Assembly (NCBI RefSeq): GCF_900129565.1
Contig: NZ_FQWD01000007.1
Coordinates: 236,339-300,338, forward strand
Reading direction: 5' to 3'
Origin: Marisediminitalea aggregata
GTDB taxonomy: Bacteria > Pseudomonadota > Gammaproteobacteria > Enterobacterales > Alteromonadaceae
DNA: 64,000 bases
The translations under genes were made by a program, and so were the position numbers. Under the pieces are notes generated by a model that saw only the letters and a list, made by a program, of their open reading frames with translations, was not told the DNA's origin and searched no databases. Positions 17,918 through 25,962 of this stretch are shown piece after piece (the first letter of the stretch is position 1; every line of letters starts with the position of its first letter).

Positions 17918-19642
17918 ATGGATCTGAACCACCTCGTGGTACTGAGCTTTTTCTTCGGTACCATCGGGGCGCTGATTTTTTCGAATCTGCGCCCCTCTAC
18001 GGTTTTCGCGCTTGCGGTGTTGGGTCTGTTAGTGGCCCAACAAATCACATTCGATGAAATTCTGGTAAATCTCACCAATAAGGGCTTAATTACCCTGATA
18101 CTTCTGCTACTTGTTAGCAGCGCAATTGACAAGACCGCGTTTATAAAACGTCTGGGCCGAAAGTTAGTCACGGCTAATTTCACTCAGTCTTACTGGCGTT
18201 TATTCGGTCTGACATTTTTCTCCTCGGCGTTACTGAATAACACGGCTATCGTAGCCAGCCTTATTGGACCGGTAAAACAAAACCAGTACCACCCTGCTTC
18301 ACGATTGCTTATTCCCTTGTCTTACGCTGCCATTCTGGGCGGAACGGTGACCTTAATCGGTACCTCTACCAACCTGATCGTAGACAGCTTTTTACAAGAG
18401 CATGGGCACCCTGGCTTTGGCTTCTTAGATTTTACCGTAATTGGCCTGGTGGCAGGCTTAAGCTGCGGCTTGCTGATGTTTCTGCTCACTCCCCTGTTAC
18501 CCACTATTGCCAATAAGCAAAATGATTTCAGGGAATACATTGTCGAAGCAGAGGTCAGCGATGACTCTGAACTGGTTGGCAAAACAGTTGAGCAGAATCA
18601 CCTGCGCAATTTACCAGAGTTATTTCTGGTAGAGGTTGTGAGGAAAGGCAAGCTGATTAGTCCGGTTGGCCCGGATGTGATAATCCAGGGTGGTGACAAG
18701 CTGATTTTCTCAGGCAACGTCAAGAATCTCGATACGTTATCGCATATCAAAGGCTTAACCACCTTTGCTGAAGCTGACGGTCTATTGCGGGAAAACTTAA
18801 CCGAAGTCATTGTGTCAAATCGCGCGCAAATCATTGGCCAGACGATTAAAGCGCTCGGCTTTCGCGCCTTATTTGATGCTGCGGTCGTGGCTATCCGTCG
18901 CGATGGTGAACAGCTATCGGGTAAGCTGGGAGAAATTAAACTGCAGGCCGGTGACTTCCTGTTACTTGCCGCAGGGCCTGATTTCCATTCTCGTCATAAC
19001 CTGTCCAAGAACTTCTTTATCCTGTCTGAGCAGCGGATTTCCCGTCCACTCTCGACACCGCAGGAATGGATCACAGTGGGCGGGTTCTTAGCAACAGTGG
19101 CGTTAGCTGCAACTGAGATGCTGCCGCTGGCCATTGGCTTGTTGTTCTTTGCGGCAGTGCTGATTGGCGCAAAGGTCACTTCCAATGGCGAAATCAAACG
19201 CAATATGCCGCTGAACCTGATTGTGGTGATTGTGGGGGCGCTGTCGCTAGCGAGTGGACTTGAAAACTCGGGGGTCATTGCACTCAGTACCGAGCAATTG
19301 CTGCCCTATCTGGCCGACACAAACTGGCTATTGGCCTTGGTTGTCGTCTATGTACTCACTCTGGTTCTGACAGAGTTTGTTACTAACAACGCCGCGGCCG
19401 CCCTGATGTTTCCGTTTGCGTTTGGCCTGGTTGAAATTATTGGTGCGCCGTTACTCCCGTTTGCGTTAGCCGTTGCCTTTGCGGCGAGTGCGAGCTTTAT
19501 CTCACCGTACGGCTATCAAACCAACCTACTGGTGTACAACGCCGCCAATTATAAATTCGGGCACTTTATTCGGTTTGGATTACCCATTTCCATTGTGTAC
19601 TCCAGCATCGTGATCACAATGCTAAACAGCCTGTATTTATAA
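17918..19642 (+). CDS. SLC13-type permease with two RCK_C domains, probable sulfate importer
   Basis: This 574-residue membrane protein has hydrophobic spans in two blocks (about residues 5-200 and 390-570). Between them are two cytosolic RCK_C/TrkA-C-type domains (about 205-290 and 295-380, each with a GDKLIFSG- or GDFLLLAAG-like turn). This is the architecture of the sodium/sulfate (DASS) permeases related to SAC1/SLT of algae. The motif GTSTNLIVDSF near residue 149 and a matching TNNAAAALMFP in the second half are the substrate and sodium sites of the family. Its place at the end of the cys operon makes sulfate the likely substrate. Confidence 0.88.
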   Translation: MDLNHLVVLSFFFGTIGALIFSNLRPSTVFALAVLGLLVAQQITFDEILVNLTNKGLITLILLLLVSSAIDKTAFIKRLGRKLVTANFTQSYWRLFGLTFFSSALLNNTAIVASLIGPVKQNQYHPASRLLIPLSYAAILGGTVTLIGTSTNLIVDSFLQEHGHPGFGFLDFTVIGLVAGLSCGLLMFLLTPLLPTIANKQNDFREYIVEAEVSDDSELVGKTVEQNHLRNLPELFLVEVVRKGKLISPVGPDVIIQGGDKLIFSGNVKNLDTLSHIKGLTTFAEADGLLRENLTEVIVSNRAQIIGQTIKALGFRALFDAAVVAIRRDGEQLSGKLGEIKLQAGDFLLLAAGPDFHSRHNLSKNFFILSEQRISRPLSTPQEWITVGGFLATVALAATEMLPLAIGLLFFAAVLIGAKVTSNGEIKRNMPLNLIVVIVGALSLASGLENSGVIALSTEQLLPYLADTNWLLALVVVYVLTLVLTEFVTNNAAAALMFPFAFGLVEIIGAPLLPFALAVAFAASASFISPYGYQTNLLVYNAANYKFGHFIRFGLPISIVYSSIVITMLNSLYL

Positions 19643-19645
19643 ACA

Positions 19646-19676
19646 AAAACGGCCCGTGAAGGGCCGTTTCTTTTTA
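19646..19676. terminator. Bidirectional terminator between the permease and the GGDEF gene
   Basis: The stem AAACGGCCC/GGGCCGTTT with loop GTGAA has T-runs on both sides, so it can serve both convergent genes. Confidence 0.92.
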
Positions 19677-19688
19677 AAACAGAACCAA

Positions 19689-20930
19689 TTACACTGCTAT
19701 TGCTTCGATAACTTTGTCTTTTCCTGAGTGTTTCGCTTCGTACAAACGTTTGTCTGCAATATCAATCAGATCTTCCAGACTACCCGAATTATTGCTACTT
19801 ACACCAATACTGCAGGTCATTGTTATGCTGTGCTCGGTGAATGACAGCTCACGGAGCTTTTGCATAAACAGTGTGGTGATGTGCATGACCTGCTCATATT
19901 CCCGCTCTGACACAACAACAAACTCTTCGCCACCATAACGCGCGACCATATCTTCACGGTAATAGCGTTTTAACAGCATAGAGAAAGCCTCTAAGAGCTT
20001 GTCCCCTGTTTTATGTCCGTAGGTATCATTGATTGGCTTAAAGTCATCGATATCAATAATCACCACCGTAGTTTGCTTACCAGTTTTGAGCATAAGCTCT
20101 CCGTGTTCAAACAAATAACGACGGTTATAGGTATTGGTCAACGGATCCAAATTGGCCGCATCCCTTACCTGCTCCATCATCTCCTGTAATTCTAAGCTGT
20201 GTAAGACACGACAGAAAAACTCTTCGTGATAAAACGGCTTGCTCAAGAAGTCATTGGCACCACTTTTGATGAATTTTGCCGACAGCATGCTATTGCCCTT
20301 TGCAGACAAGCCAACAAAGATCAGATCCTGGAAGCGACGGTCCTGACGAATTTTCTTCACCAATTCAAAGCCATCCAGGTTGGGCATCATGTAATCAGAG
20401 ATTACCAGTTTAATGTCGCTATCGGCGTCTAATGCAGCTAATGCTTCAACACCATCGTTGACGCACTGTACCTGGAATCCAAACTTTTTAAGAAAATGGC
20501 TGAGAAAGTTTTGGCTGGTTATAGAATCGTCCGCAACCAGTACTTTGGTCGACAGGTTTTTTCTCAGTCGTTCGATGAGCTTTACCACCTGCATGTAGGA
20601 GTAACGGGACTCTTTGGTTATGTAGTCCAGTACGCCTTTGTCCAGCAGCATGTGGCGCAAGTGTTCATCGAAGTTGCCGGTCAACACAACCGTTGGGACG
20701 TCGTAAGAAAGCACGACATCAACAATTTCACCATTCGGTGCATCGGGTAAATTCAGGTCAACAATGGCCGCCAGAAACGATTGGTCGCTTTCCAGCTGCT
20801 CGCGCGCACTCGCCAGGTCCTCACAGAGAACACTTTGAAAATAAGGATTATCTTCGATCAATTTGAAAAGAATTTTTCTGACGATTGGGCTGTCTTCTGT
20901 CACCAATACCTTGTACATAATTTGGCTCAT
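19689..20930 (-). CDS. Response regulator with two REC domains and a GGDEF diguanylate cyclase domain
   Basis: This PleD-like 413-residue protein makes cyclic di-GMP. REC1 spans about residues 5-120 (phospho-acceptor Asp58 in VDLNLPD). REC2 spans about 128-245 (acidic pair ADDS, Asp179 in SDYMMP, Lys in LSKPF). The cyclase domain follows with LTNTYNRRYL, DIDDFKPINDTYGH and the active-site GGEEF at 333-337. The inhibitory RxxD site five residues before GGEEF is not present (YRED there), so product inhibition may be missing. It is a single gene on the minus strand, convergent with the cys operon, with no sensor kinase nearby. An internal Met four codons later is an alternative start. Confidence 0.92.
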   Translation of the reverse strand: MSQIMYKVLVTEDSPIVRKILFKLIEDNPYFQSVLCEDLASAREQLESDQSFLAAIVDLNLPDAPNGEIVDVVLSYDVPTVVLTGNFDEHLRHMLLDKGVLDYITKESRYSYMQVVKLIERLRKNLSTKVLVADDSITSQNFLSHFLKKFGFQVQCVNDGVEALAALDADSDIKLVISDYMMPNLDGFELVKKIRQDRRFQDLIFVGLSAKGNSMLSAKFIKSGANDFLSKPFYHEEFFCRVLHSLELQEMMEQVRDAANLDPLTNTYNRRYLFEHGELMLKTGKQTTVVIIDIDDFKPINDTYGHKTGDKLLEAFSMLLKRYYREDMVARYGGEEFVVVSEREYEQVMHITTLFMQKLRELSFTEHSITMTCSIGVSSNNSGSLEDLIDIADKRLYEAKHSGKDKVIEAIAV

Positions 20931-21117
20931 TTAGATTTAACGAAGAATGCCTACCAGATAGTACCCCAGATTAATGACTAATGCCCCTGTTCGCGACCAA
21001 GTTTATACTGATGTCTATACTCTTAGCGCTATTACCTGGCTATTCGTAGGGAAATAGTACAACTGCATAGACAACTCAACCGAACAGCATAAATTCCCGT
21101 AAATACGAAACCTTCAT

Positions 21118-21882
21118 TTATTTGAGTTTGACGTCCAGACCGAGGGAAATGAAAGCACCGACGATGGTTGTGATCACCACCGACAGCAAAGAGCCAATCA
21201 ATACATACTCTGTCATACTGCGTCCCGCTTCCTTGTTTAATTCGCCAAATCGAAAAATTGACTTTGCCGCCAGTACGAATCCTACCGCCGCATAGCTACC
21301 AACCAACGAGAAAGTGAGAATAAGTGTTCGTTCGAGGTAGCCGATTAGCTCTCCCCCCGCGATTAACCCTTTGAATGTGCTTTGAGTATTGTCCTCGTCC
21401 ACCGTGACTGTGTATTTTTTGAGGATACTGCCAATAACAATAGAAGTAGGTTTAAGGATAAACAGATAACCGGTGACAACCATGATCACCTGTGGAAACT
21501 GTTTGTGTTTCATTATCGCATCCAGGGTAACCGCTTCTGTCATATGGAATGCAATTGCCACCAACACCGCGATATACAGCACCTGATCCAGGGCAAAAAA
21601 AGCGAATCGATCGCTATCGTTTACGCTCACTTTCCACCAATCAATCACAAAATGACTTATGCTGACAATGAGCACCATACAGGCAACGGAAGACCAGCTA
21701 AGTCCAATAATGACCGCAGGAATAATCAGACCAATTCCGTGTAAAAACGCATGCGCATAGAGTTGCCATCCGCGATAGGTGCTGGCTTTTTTGGCGGCTA
21801 TCCAGCTATCTGGTTGCAGATAAAAGTCACAAAGCAGGTGTATCAGTAAAAATGAAGCCAGTACACCGTAAAAATCAAACAT
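21118..21882 (-). CDS. DUF3307 family membrane protein
   Basis: This is an integral membrane protein of 254 residues with about six to seven hydrophobic segments. It starts MFDFYGVLASFLLIHLLCDFYLQPDSW, with the DUF3307 motif HLLCDFYLQ (histidine and aspartate in the first span) and a second SHFVIDWWK in the third. The start at 21882 is chosen because GGAG precedes it by 7 bases. It interlocks with the SatD stop (ATGTTTGA). It forms an operon with the SatD-like gene upstream, a pairing seen in other bacteria. Transport or enzymatic function is not known. Confidence 0.82.
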   Translation of the reverse strand: MFDFYGVLASFLLIHLLCDFYLQPDSWIAAKKASTYRGWQLYAHAFLHGIGLIIPAVIIGLSWSSVACMVLIVSISHFVIDWWKVSVNDSDRFAFFALDQVLYIAVLVAIAFHMTEAVTLDAIMKHKQFPQVIMVVTGYLFILKPTSIVIGSILKKYTVTVDEDNTQSTFKGLIAGGELIGYLERTLILTFSLVGSYAAVGFVLAAKSIFRFGELNKEAGRSMTEYVLIGSLLSVVITTIVGAFISLGLDVKLK

Positions 21883-22525
21883 CCAATGTCTCCGCAACCT
21901 GAGTGTAAAACTGTTCCCTGAGTGCCTGAATTAACGGCCACCCAGACGATTTTAATGATTTACTGGCGGTCGCAACGGCGATATTCAGTGTATCAGCTAA
22001 CTCACTGACCGATAAACTGTCTTCATGCTGCAGCATGGGTAACAATACTTCACATTGACGTGAAGTGAGTGAAGAAAGTTGCCAGTCTAAGTATTTTAAC
22101 AGCAAACTGAACTGAGCGACTAATTCGCTGCGATCCGAATCGAAATACACGAATTCAGATTTCAGCGTTTTAAGCCCCCGACCTGAGCGAATAAACGCTT
22201 CTCCCATGGATTCGTCAACCAGCTCTCGTGTGCCTTCGTTGCGTGCGATTGCAAAGCTAATGCGGCAATCAAACGCTTTACCCAGCGCTTTTATGCCCAC
22301 ACGATACAACAATACGTAGCGCAAGGCGTTGGCCGGATCATAAATTACAGTCTGGAACTCATCGCCACGCCTTATGCTATGCGTATTGCCCGCATTGGCT
22401 TGTGATATCCATGACTGAATTTCCTTAAGGCGATGCAGCAAAGTATCGAATTGCGCTACATTCAATTTTGTTGAATTAACAATATCGCCGGTCAACACGG
22501 CAAGTGTTGTGCCCTTATTCGTCAC
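21875..22525 (-). CDS. SatD-like protein with C-terminal helix-turn-helix
   Basis: This 216-residue cytosolic protein belongs to the SatD family. The N-terminus has LTGDIVNSTKL, followed by IRRGDEFQTVIYDP and a mixed alpha/beta domain. The C-terminal 55 residues (LSVSELADTLNIAVATASKS) look like a winged helix-turn-helix DNA-binding domain. A GTG at 22525 with AGGA eight bases upstream is the likely start. A GTG nine codons earlier is possible. The 28-bp-period dyad array directly upstream makes autoregulation by this protein attractive. The regulatory role is inference. Confidence 0.78.
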   Translation of the reverse strand: MTNKGTTLAVLTGDIVNSTKLNVAQFDTLLHRLKEIQSWISQANAGNTHSIRRGDEFQTVIYDPANALRYVLLYRVGIKALGKAFDCRISFAIARNEGTRELVDESMGEAFIRSGRGLKTLKSEFVYFDSDRSELVAQFSLLLKYLDWQLSSLTSRQCEVLLPMLQHEDSLSVSELADTLNIAVATASKSLKSSGWPLIQALREQFYTQVAETLDV

Positions 22526-22560
22526 TATCGATTTCCTATAAACCTGTATCACACACAGAC

Positions 22561-22638
22561 AATTTAGCCTCTTAAGACTAAAAAGGCAAATTTAGCCAAA
22601 TTAGGCTAAAAATAAAAATTTAGCCCTATAAAGCTAAA
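22561..22638 (-). promoter_or_regulatory. Promoter and triple operator array of the SatD/DUF3307 operon
   Basis: Three inverted repeats of 20 bp each lie at 22563-22582, 22591-22610 and 22619-22638, exactly 28 bp apart. All begin TTTAGC(C) and end with its complement. The central one is perfect over 7-bp arms (TTTAGCC ... GGCTAAA). On the minus strand a -35 (TTGCCT, 22589-22584) and a -10 (TAAATT, 22566-22561) are spaced by 17 bp and enclose the first dyad. A repressor bound there would block the promoter. The dyads and spacing are seen directly, while the promoter and binding protein are inferred. Confidence 0.65.
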
Positions 22639-22680
22639 TACAAAAAGAAGAAAACGCATTACTGCGATGAAGAGGAAAGT

Positions 22681-22713
22681 GTCACTACACCTTTTAGTGA
22701 AAGATGCAGTGAC
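22681..22713 (-). terminator. Hairpin after the GH3 gene, possible end of the saccharide operon
   Basis: A 14-bp stem with two G-U pairs (GTCACT ... AGTGAC at the base) and a 5-base loop begins about 20 bases after the GH3-SGNH stop on the minus strand. It is followed by a pyrimidine-rich but not pure T tail. Confidence 0.5.
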
Positions 22714-22732
22714 AAAAGCAGAGCAAATGACG

Positions 22733-25700
22733 TTAGTCGACGTATTGCTTAATTATGGGTTCAATTTGCTTCGCCCATATATCGTAACCATATTCCTTGG
22801 GATGCAGCAGATCAGGCATCACCTCTTTAGTGAGCACGCCATCCTTGGTTAAGAACGCCTGACCAAAGTCAACAAACTTCACTTGCCGCTCTTTGGCTAA
22901 TGCTTTGAGCAAGACGTTAGCTTGATTGTTGTTCACACGCAGCTCGTCATCTGGCTGCGCACTGCGAGGGAATATTGCCTGAATGACCACCTGTGCGTCA
23001 GGCACCTGAAGCGCCAGTTCATCCAGAATCGCAGCCACGCCATCCCGAATGCGAGTTGGGTCGTCAAACCGATGACCGGTGTTGTTAGTCCCAATCATCA
23101 GCATCACCAGATCGGGTTTTACGTTGCCCAGTTCGCCATGGCGTAATCGCCACAATACGTTTTCCGTACGATCGCCACCAAAGCCAAGGTTAAGCGTGTC
23201 AATATCCCCAAAATAGCGCTCCCAAACCGCTTTTCCGTCACCTTCCCAGCCATGCGTAATGGAATCGCCAATCATTACCAGCTTAGCTGTCCCTTGCTGT
23301 GCCTGCGCAACCTTCTCGTTGTGGCGCGGCATCCACCAGTCCACAGCCCAGTATTCGTTGAGCGTATCAGGTTGAGTTGCAATATTGGTCGGACACTGAA
23401 TTTGCAGCTCTGCCGGTACACTGGCTTCACGGCGGAAATGTACGTTAGCCAGGGCGAACTGCCCGTCACCACCGGTGCGCAAGGTGAAAGCTCGCTGAAC
23501 TTGCTTGCCATGTTCCGCATTTTCCAGCATACAATGCATAGGAATACTCACCTGTTGCCAGCCTTTGCCTTGCTTTTCCACTGCCCAATCACGCATGGCA
23601 ATCATATTGCGACAATTAATATTGCAGTCGAGGATCACATCCAGGCGGCCTTTTTCCATGTCATCAATACGAATATCGAATTCCAGGGCGCCATTCGGGT
23701 AGAACGGCGACAGATCAAGCTGACCGCCAGCAATAAACAGTCCCGACATCCAGTCTTGTTTAAAGGTCACCAGCAAGGCATCTTCCTGAATGTCCTTGTC
23801 GGTGGTTTCCACGGTGACGGTGCCATCCGGTAACTGTGCAAACGCACCACTAAATATCTGATCCCGCTGACTGTTATTTAAAAACACATTGAACGGCTGA
23901 AGCGGACGACCCGCATACAATGCGATATCCTGCACACCCTCGCCAGCCACACCGGGCACATCCTCGTTTAATGGCGCAACGGCCTTGCCTTTCGCATAGG
24001 TCAGGCCATAGCCGTAGGCAAACAGCGGGTCGTAGTTCTCATCACCCACATTCAGCGTATCCTGCAGCGGGGTTTTCGGCCAGGAGAAGGCCAGTGTGCC
24101 GCTAAAGTCATACACGGGTTTGCCTTCGCTATCACCTACCAATACATCAGCGATCCCTTGTCCTTCACTGCCCGGTAACCAGGCAGCAACAAAAGCATCA
24201 GATGCGTTAATGTAAGGCGTTACCCACAGCGGCCGGCCAGACAAAAACACCGATACAACCGGAATGCCATCAGCCTGTAATTGCTTCAGCAGTGTCAGCG
24301 TTTCATGCTTGCCGGGGGAGAATTCCAGCGTATTGATGTCGCCCTGCCCTTCAGCGTAAGGGTCCTCGCCAAACACCACCACAGCGACATCGGGTTTCGT
24401 TGCATATTCGCCTTGCGCGGAATAAGTGACATTACCACCAGCAGCAGACATGGCTTGCTCAAACCCTTGCAGAATACTGGTCGCGCCCACGTAATCGGCT
24501 TGCTGCGTACCGGTACCCTGCCAGGTAACCGTCCAACCGCCGCTTTGCTTGGCTAAATCATTCGCACCATCGCCCGCCACCAATACGTTGGCATTGCCAG
24601 CAATCGGTAGCGTGCGATTGTTGTTCTTCAATAGCACCAACGACTCGCGAACCGCCTGACGAGCCACGTCGCGGTGCGCCTCGCTACCAACAACAGCGTT
24701 ATTCCCACCCAATTCGCGCTCAAGGGGGCCTTTGCCATTAAACAGACCCAGTTGTTTTTTAACCAGTAAAATACGGGTAACCGCTTCGTTTAAACGGTGT
24801 TCCGGGATGTCACCCGCCTGCACCTGCGCCAGTGTATTGGCGTACATGGTTTTCCAATCGTAGGGCACCATCACCAAATCCAGTCCGGCGTTTACCGTTT
24901 GGTAGCAACTGTCGTTAGTACACCCCGGCAATTGCCCGTGACCATTCCAGTCTCCGACCACAAAGCCGTTGAAATCGAGCTTGTCGCGCAGAATGTCATT
25001 CAGCAAATAGCGATTGCCGTGCATTTTGTCACCATTCCATGACGAGAAACTCGCCATTACGGTGAGTGCACCTGCATCCAGCGTCGAGAAATACCCCGGT
25101 GCGTGTAAGCGGATCAGGTCGGCTTCAGACACTGCGGTATCGCCTTGATCATCACCTCCGGTGGTACCACCATCGCCAAGGTAATGCTTAACCGACGCTA
25201 GCGTGTGCGACTCATCCAGAAAGGATGGCGTACCGGGTTTGCCTTGCATACCGGTAACCAGTGCCGCGCCAAGTGACGCAACGCGGTCCGGGTGCTCAGA
25301 ATAAGACTCATAGGTTCTGCCCCACCGATCGTTCCGCGCAACGGCAACCGTAGGCGCAAAGATCCACTCGATCCCGGACGCGCGTACTTCCCGCGCAGTC
25401 ACTTCGCCAATGTGCGTCATTAACTCAACGTTGTTGGCAGCACCTAATCCAATGTTATGCGGAAAAATAGTCGCGCCGATCAGATTGCCGTGGCCATGCA
25501 CCGCATCTGTTCCCCACAATACAGGGATAGCCACTTCGCCGTTTTCACTGGTAGCCGTGGCATCATAAAAAGACTGGGCAAAGACTGCCCAGTCACGGGC
25601 GGTGGCAGCGGCCTGTCGGTTGGGAACAGAGCCACCACCATTTAAAATAGAACCAATATGGTATTGCCGGGCTTCGGCAGGCGTAATAGTTTGAATTTCC

Positions 25701-25960
25701 GCCTGCATTAGCTGACCCACTTTCTGTTCAGTGCTCATTCGGGCCACTAAATCAGCAACGAAAGCGTTGTCTTCGTCAGCATAGCTGATCGGGCTTTGCA
25801 GTGTCGGCCAGCTAGTTGTTTCAACGGAATCCGCTTTCGATGTTGGATTCGGTGCCGTAGCACTGGTACAAGCTACCAGTGCTACGCTCGCAAAGGCTGC
25901 CGCAATCAGCGACAGCTTGCCCTTAGTAGAAGGTGTATTCATAAACAGTATCTTACGCAT
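22733..25960 (-). CDS. GH3 exo-beta-glucosidase fused to an SGNH/GDSL esterase
   Basis: This 1075-residue lipoprotein (lipobox LVAC) has a GH3 barrel (about residues 70-380, nucleophile Asp337 in VVGDWNG) and a GH3 C-terminal domain (about 440-655). A beta-sandwich domain follows (about 675-850), as in the exo-1,3/1,4-beta-glucanase ExoP group. The last 200 residues are an SGNH hydrolase with GDSITHGW (Ser900), GGDRTENV, GTNN (957-960) and DLLHP (Asp1050, His1053). The glucosidase would release glucose from stripped xyloglucan oligosaccharides, and the esterase would probably remove acetyl groups. It starts 2 bases after GH31. A second Met six codons later is an alternative start. The fusion is in one open frame. 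Confidence 0.9.
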   Translation of the reverse strand: MRKILFMNTPSTKGKLSLIAAAFASVALVACTSATAPNPTSKADSVETTSWPTLQSPISYADEDNAFVADLVARMSTEQKVGQLMQAEIQTITPAEARQYHIGSILNGGGSVPNRQAAATARDWAVFAQSFYDATATSENGEVAIPVLWGTDAVHGHGNLIGATIFPHNIGLGAANNVELMTHIGEVTAREVRASGIEWIFAPTVAVARNDRWGRTYESYSEHPDRVASLGAALVTGMQGKPGTPSFLDESHTLASVKHYLGDGGTTGGDDQGDTAVSEADLIRLHAPGYFSTLDAGALTVMASFSSWNGDKMHGNRYLLNDILRDKLDFNGFVVGDWNGHGQLPGCTNDSCYQTVNAGLDLVMVPYDWKTMYANTLAQVQAGDIPEHRLNEAVTRILLVKKQLGLFNGKGPLERELGGNNAVVGSEAHRDVARQAVRESLVLLKNNNRTLPIAGNANVLVAGDGANDLAKQSGGWTVTWQGTGTQQADYVGATSILQGFEQAMSAAGGNVTYSAQGEYATKPDVAVVVFGEDPYAEGQGDINTLEFSPGKHETLTLLKQLQADGIPVVSVFLSGRPLWVTPYINASDAFVAAWLPGSEGQGIADVLVGDSEGKPVYDFSGTLAFSWPKTPLQDTLNVGDENYDPLFAYGYGLTYAKGKAVAPLNEDVPGVAGEGVQDIALYAGRPLQPFNVFLNNSQRDQIFSGAFAQLPDGTVTVETTDKDIQEDALLVTFKQDWMSGLFIAGGQLDLSPFYPNGALEFDIRIDDMEKGRLDVILDCNINCRNMIAMRDWAVEKQGKGWQQVSIPMHCMLENAEHGKQVQRAFTLRTGGDGQFALANVHFRREASVPAELQIQCPTNIATQPDTLNEYWAVDWWMPRHNEKVAQAQQGTAKLVMIGDSITHGWEGDGKAVWERYFGDIDTLNLGFGGDRTENVLWRLRHGELGNVKPDLVMLMIGTNNTGHRFDDPTRIRDGVAAILDELALQVPDAQVVIQAIFPRSAQPDDELRVNNNQANVLLKALAKERQVKFVDFGQAFLTKDGVLTKEVMPDLLHPKEYGYDIWAKQIEPIIKQYVD

Positions 25961-25962
25961 AG

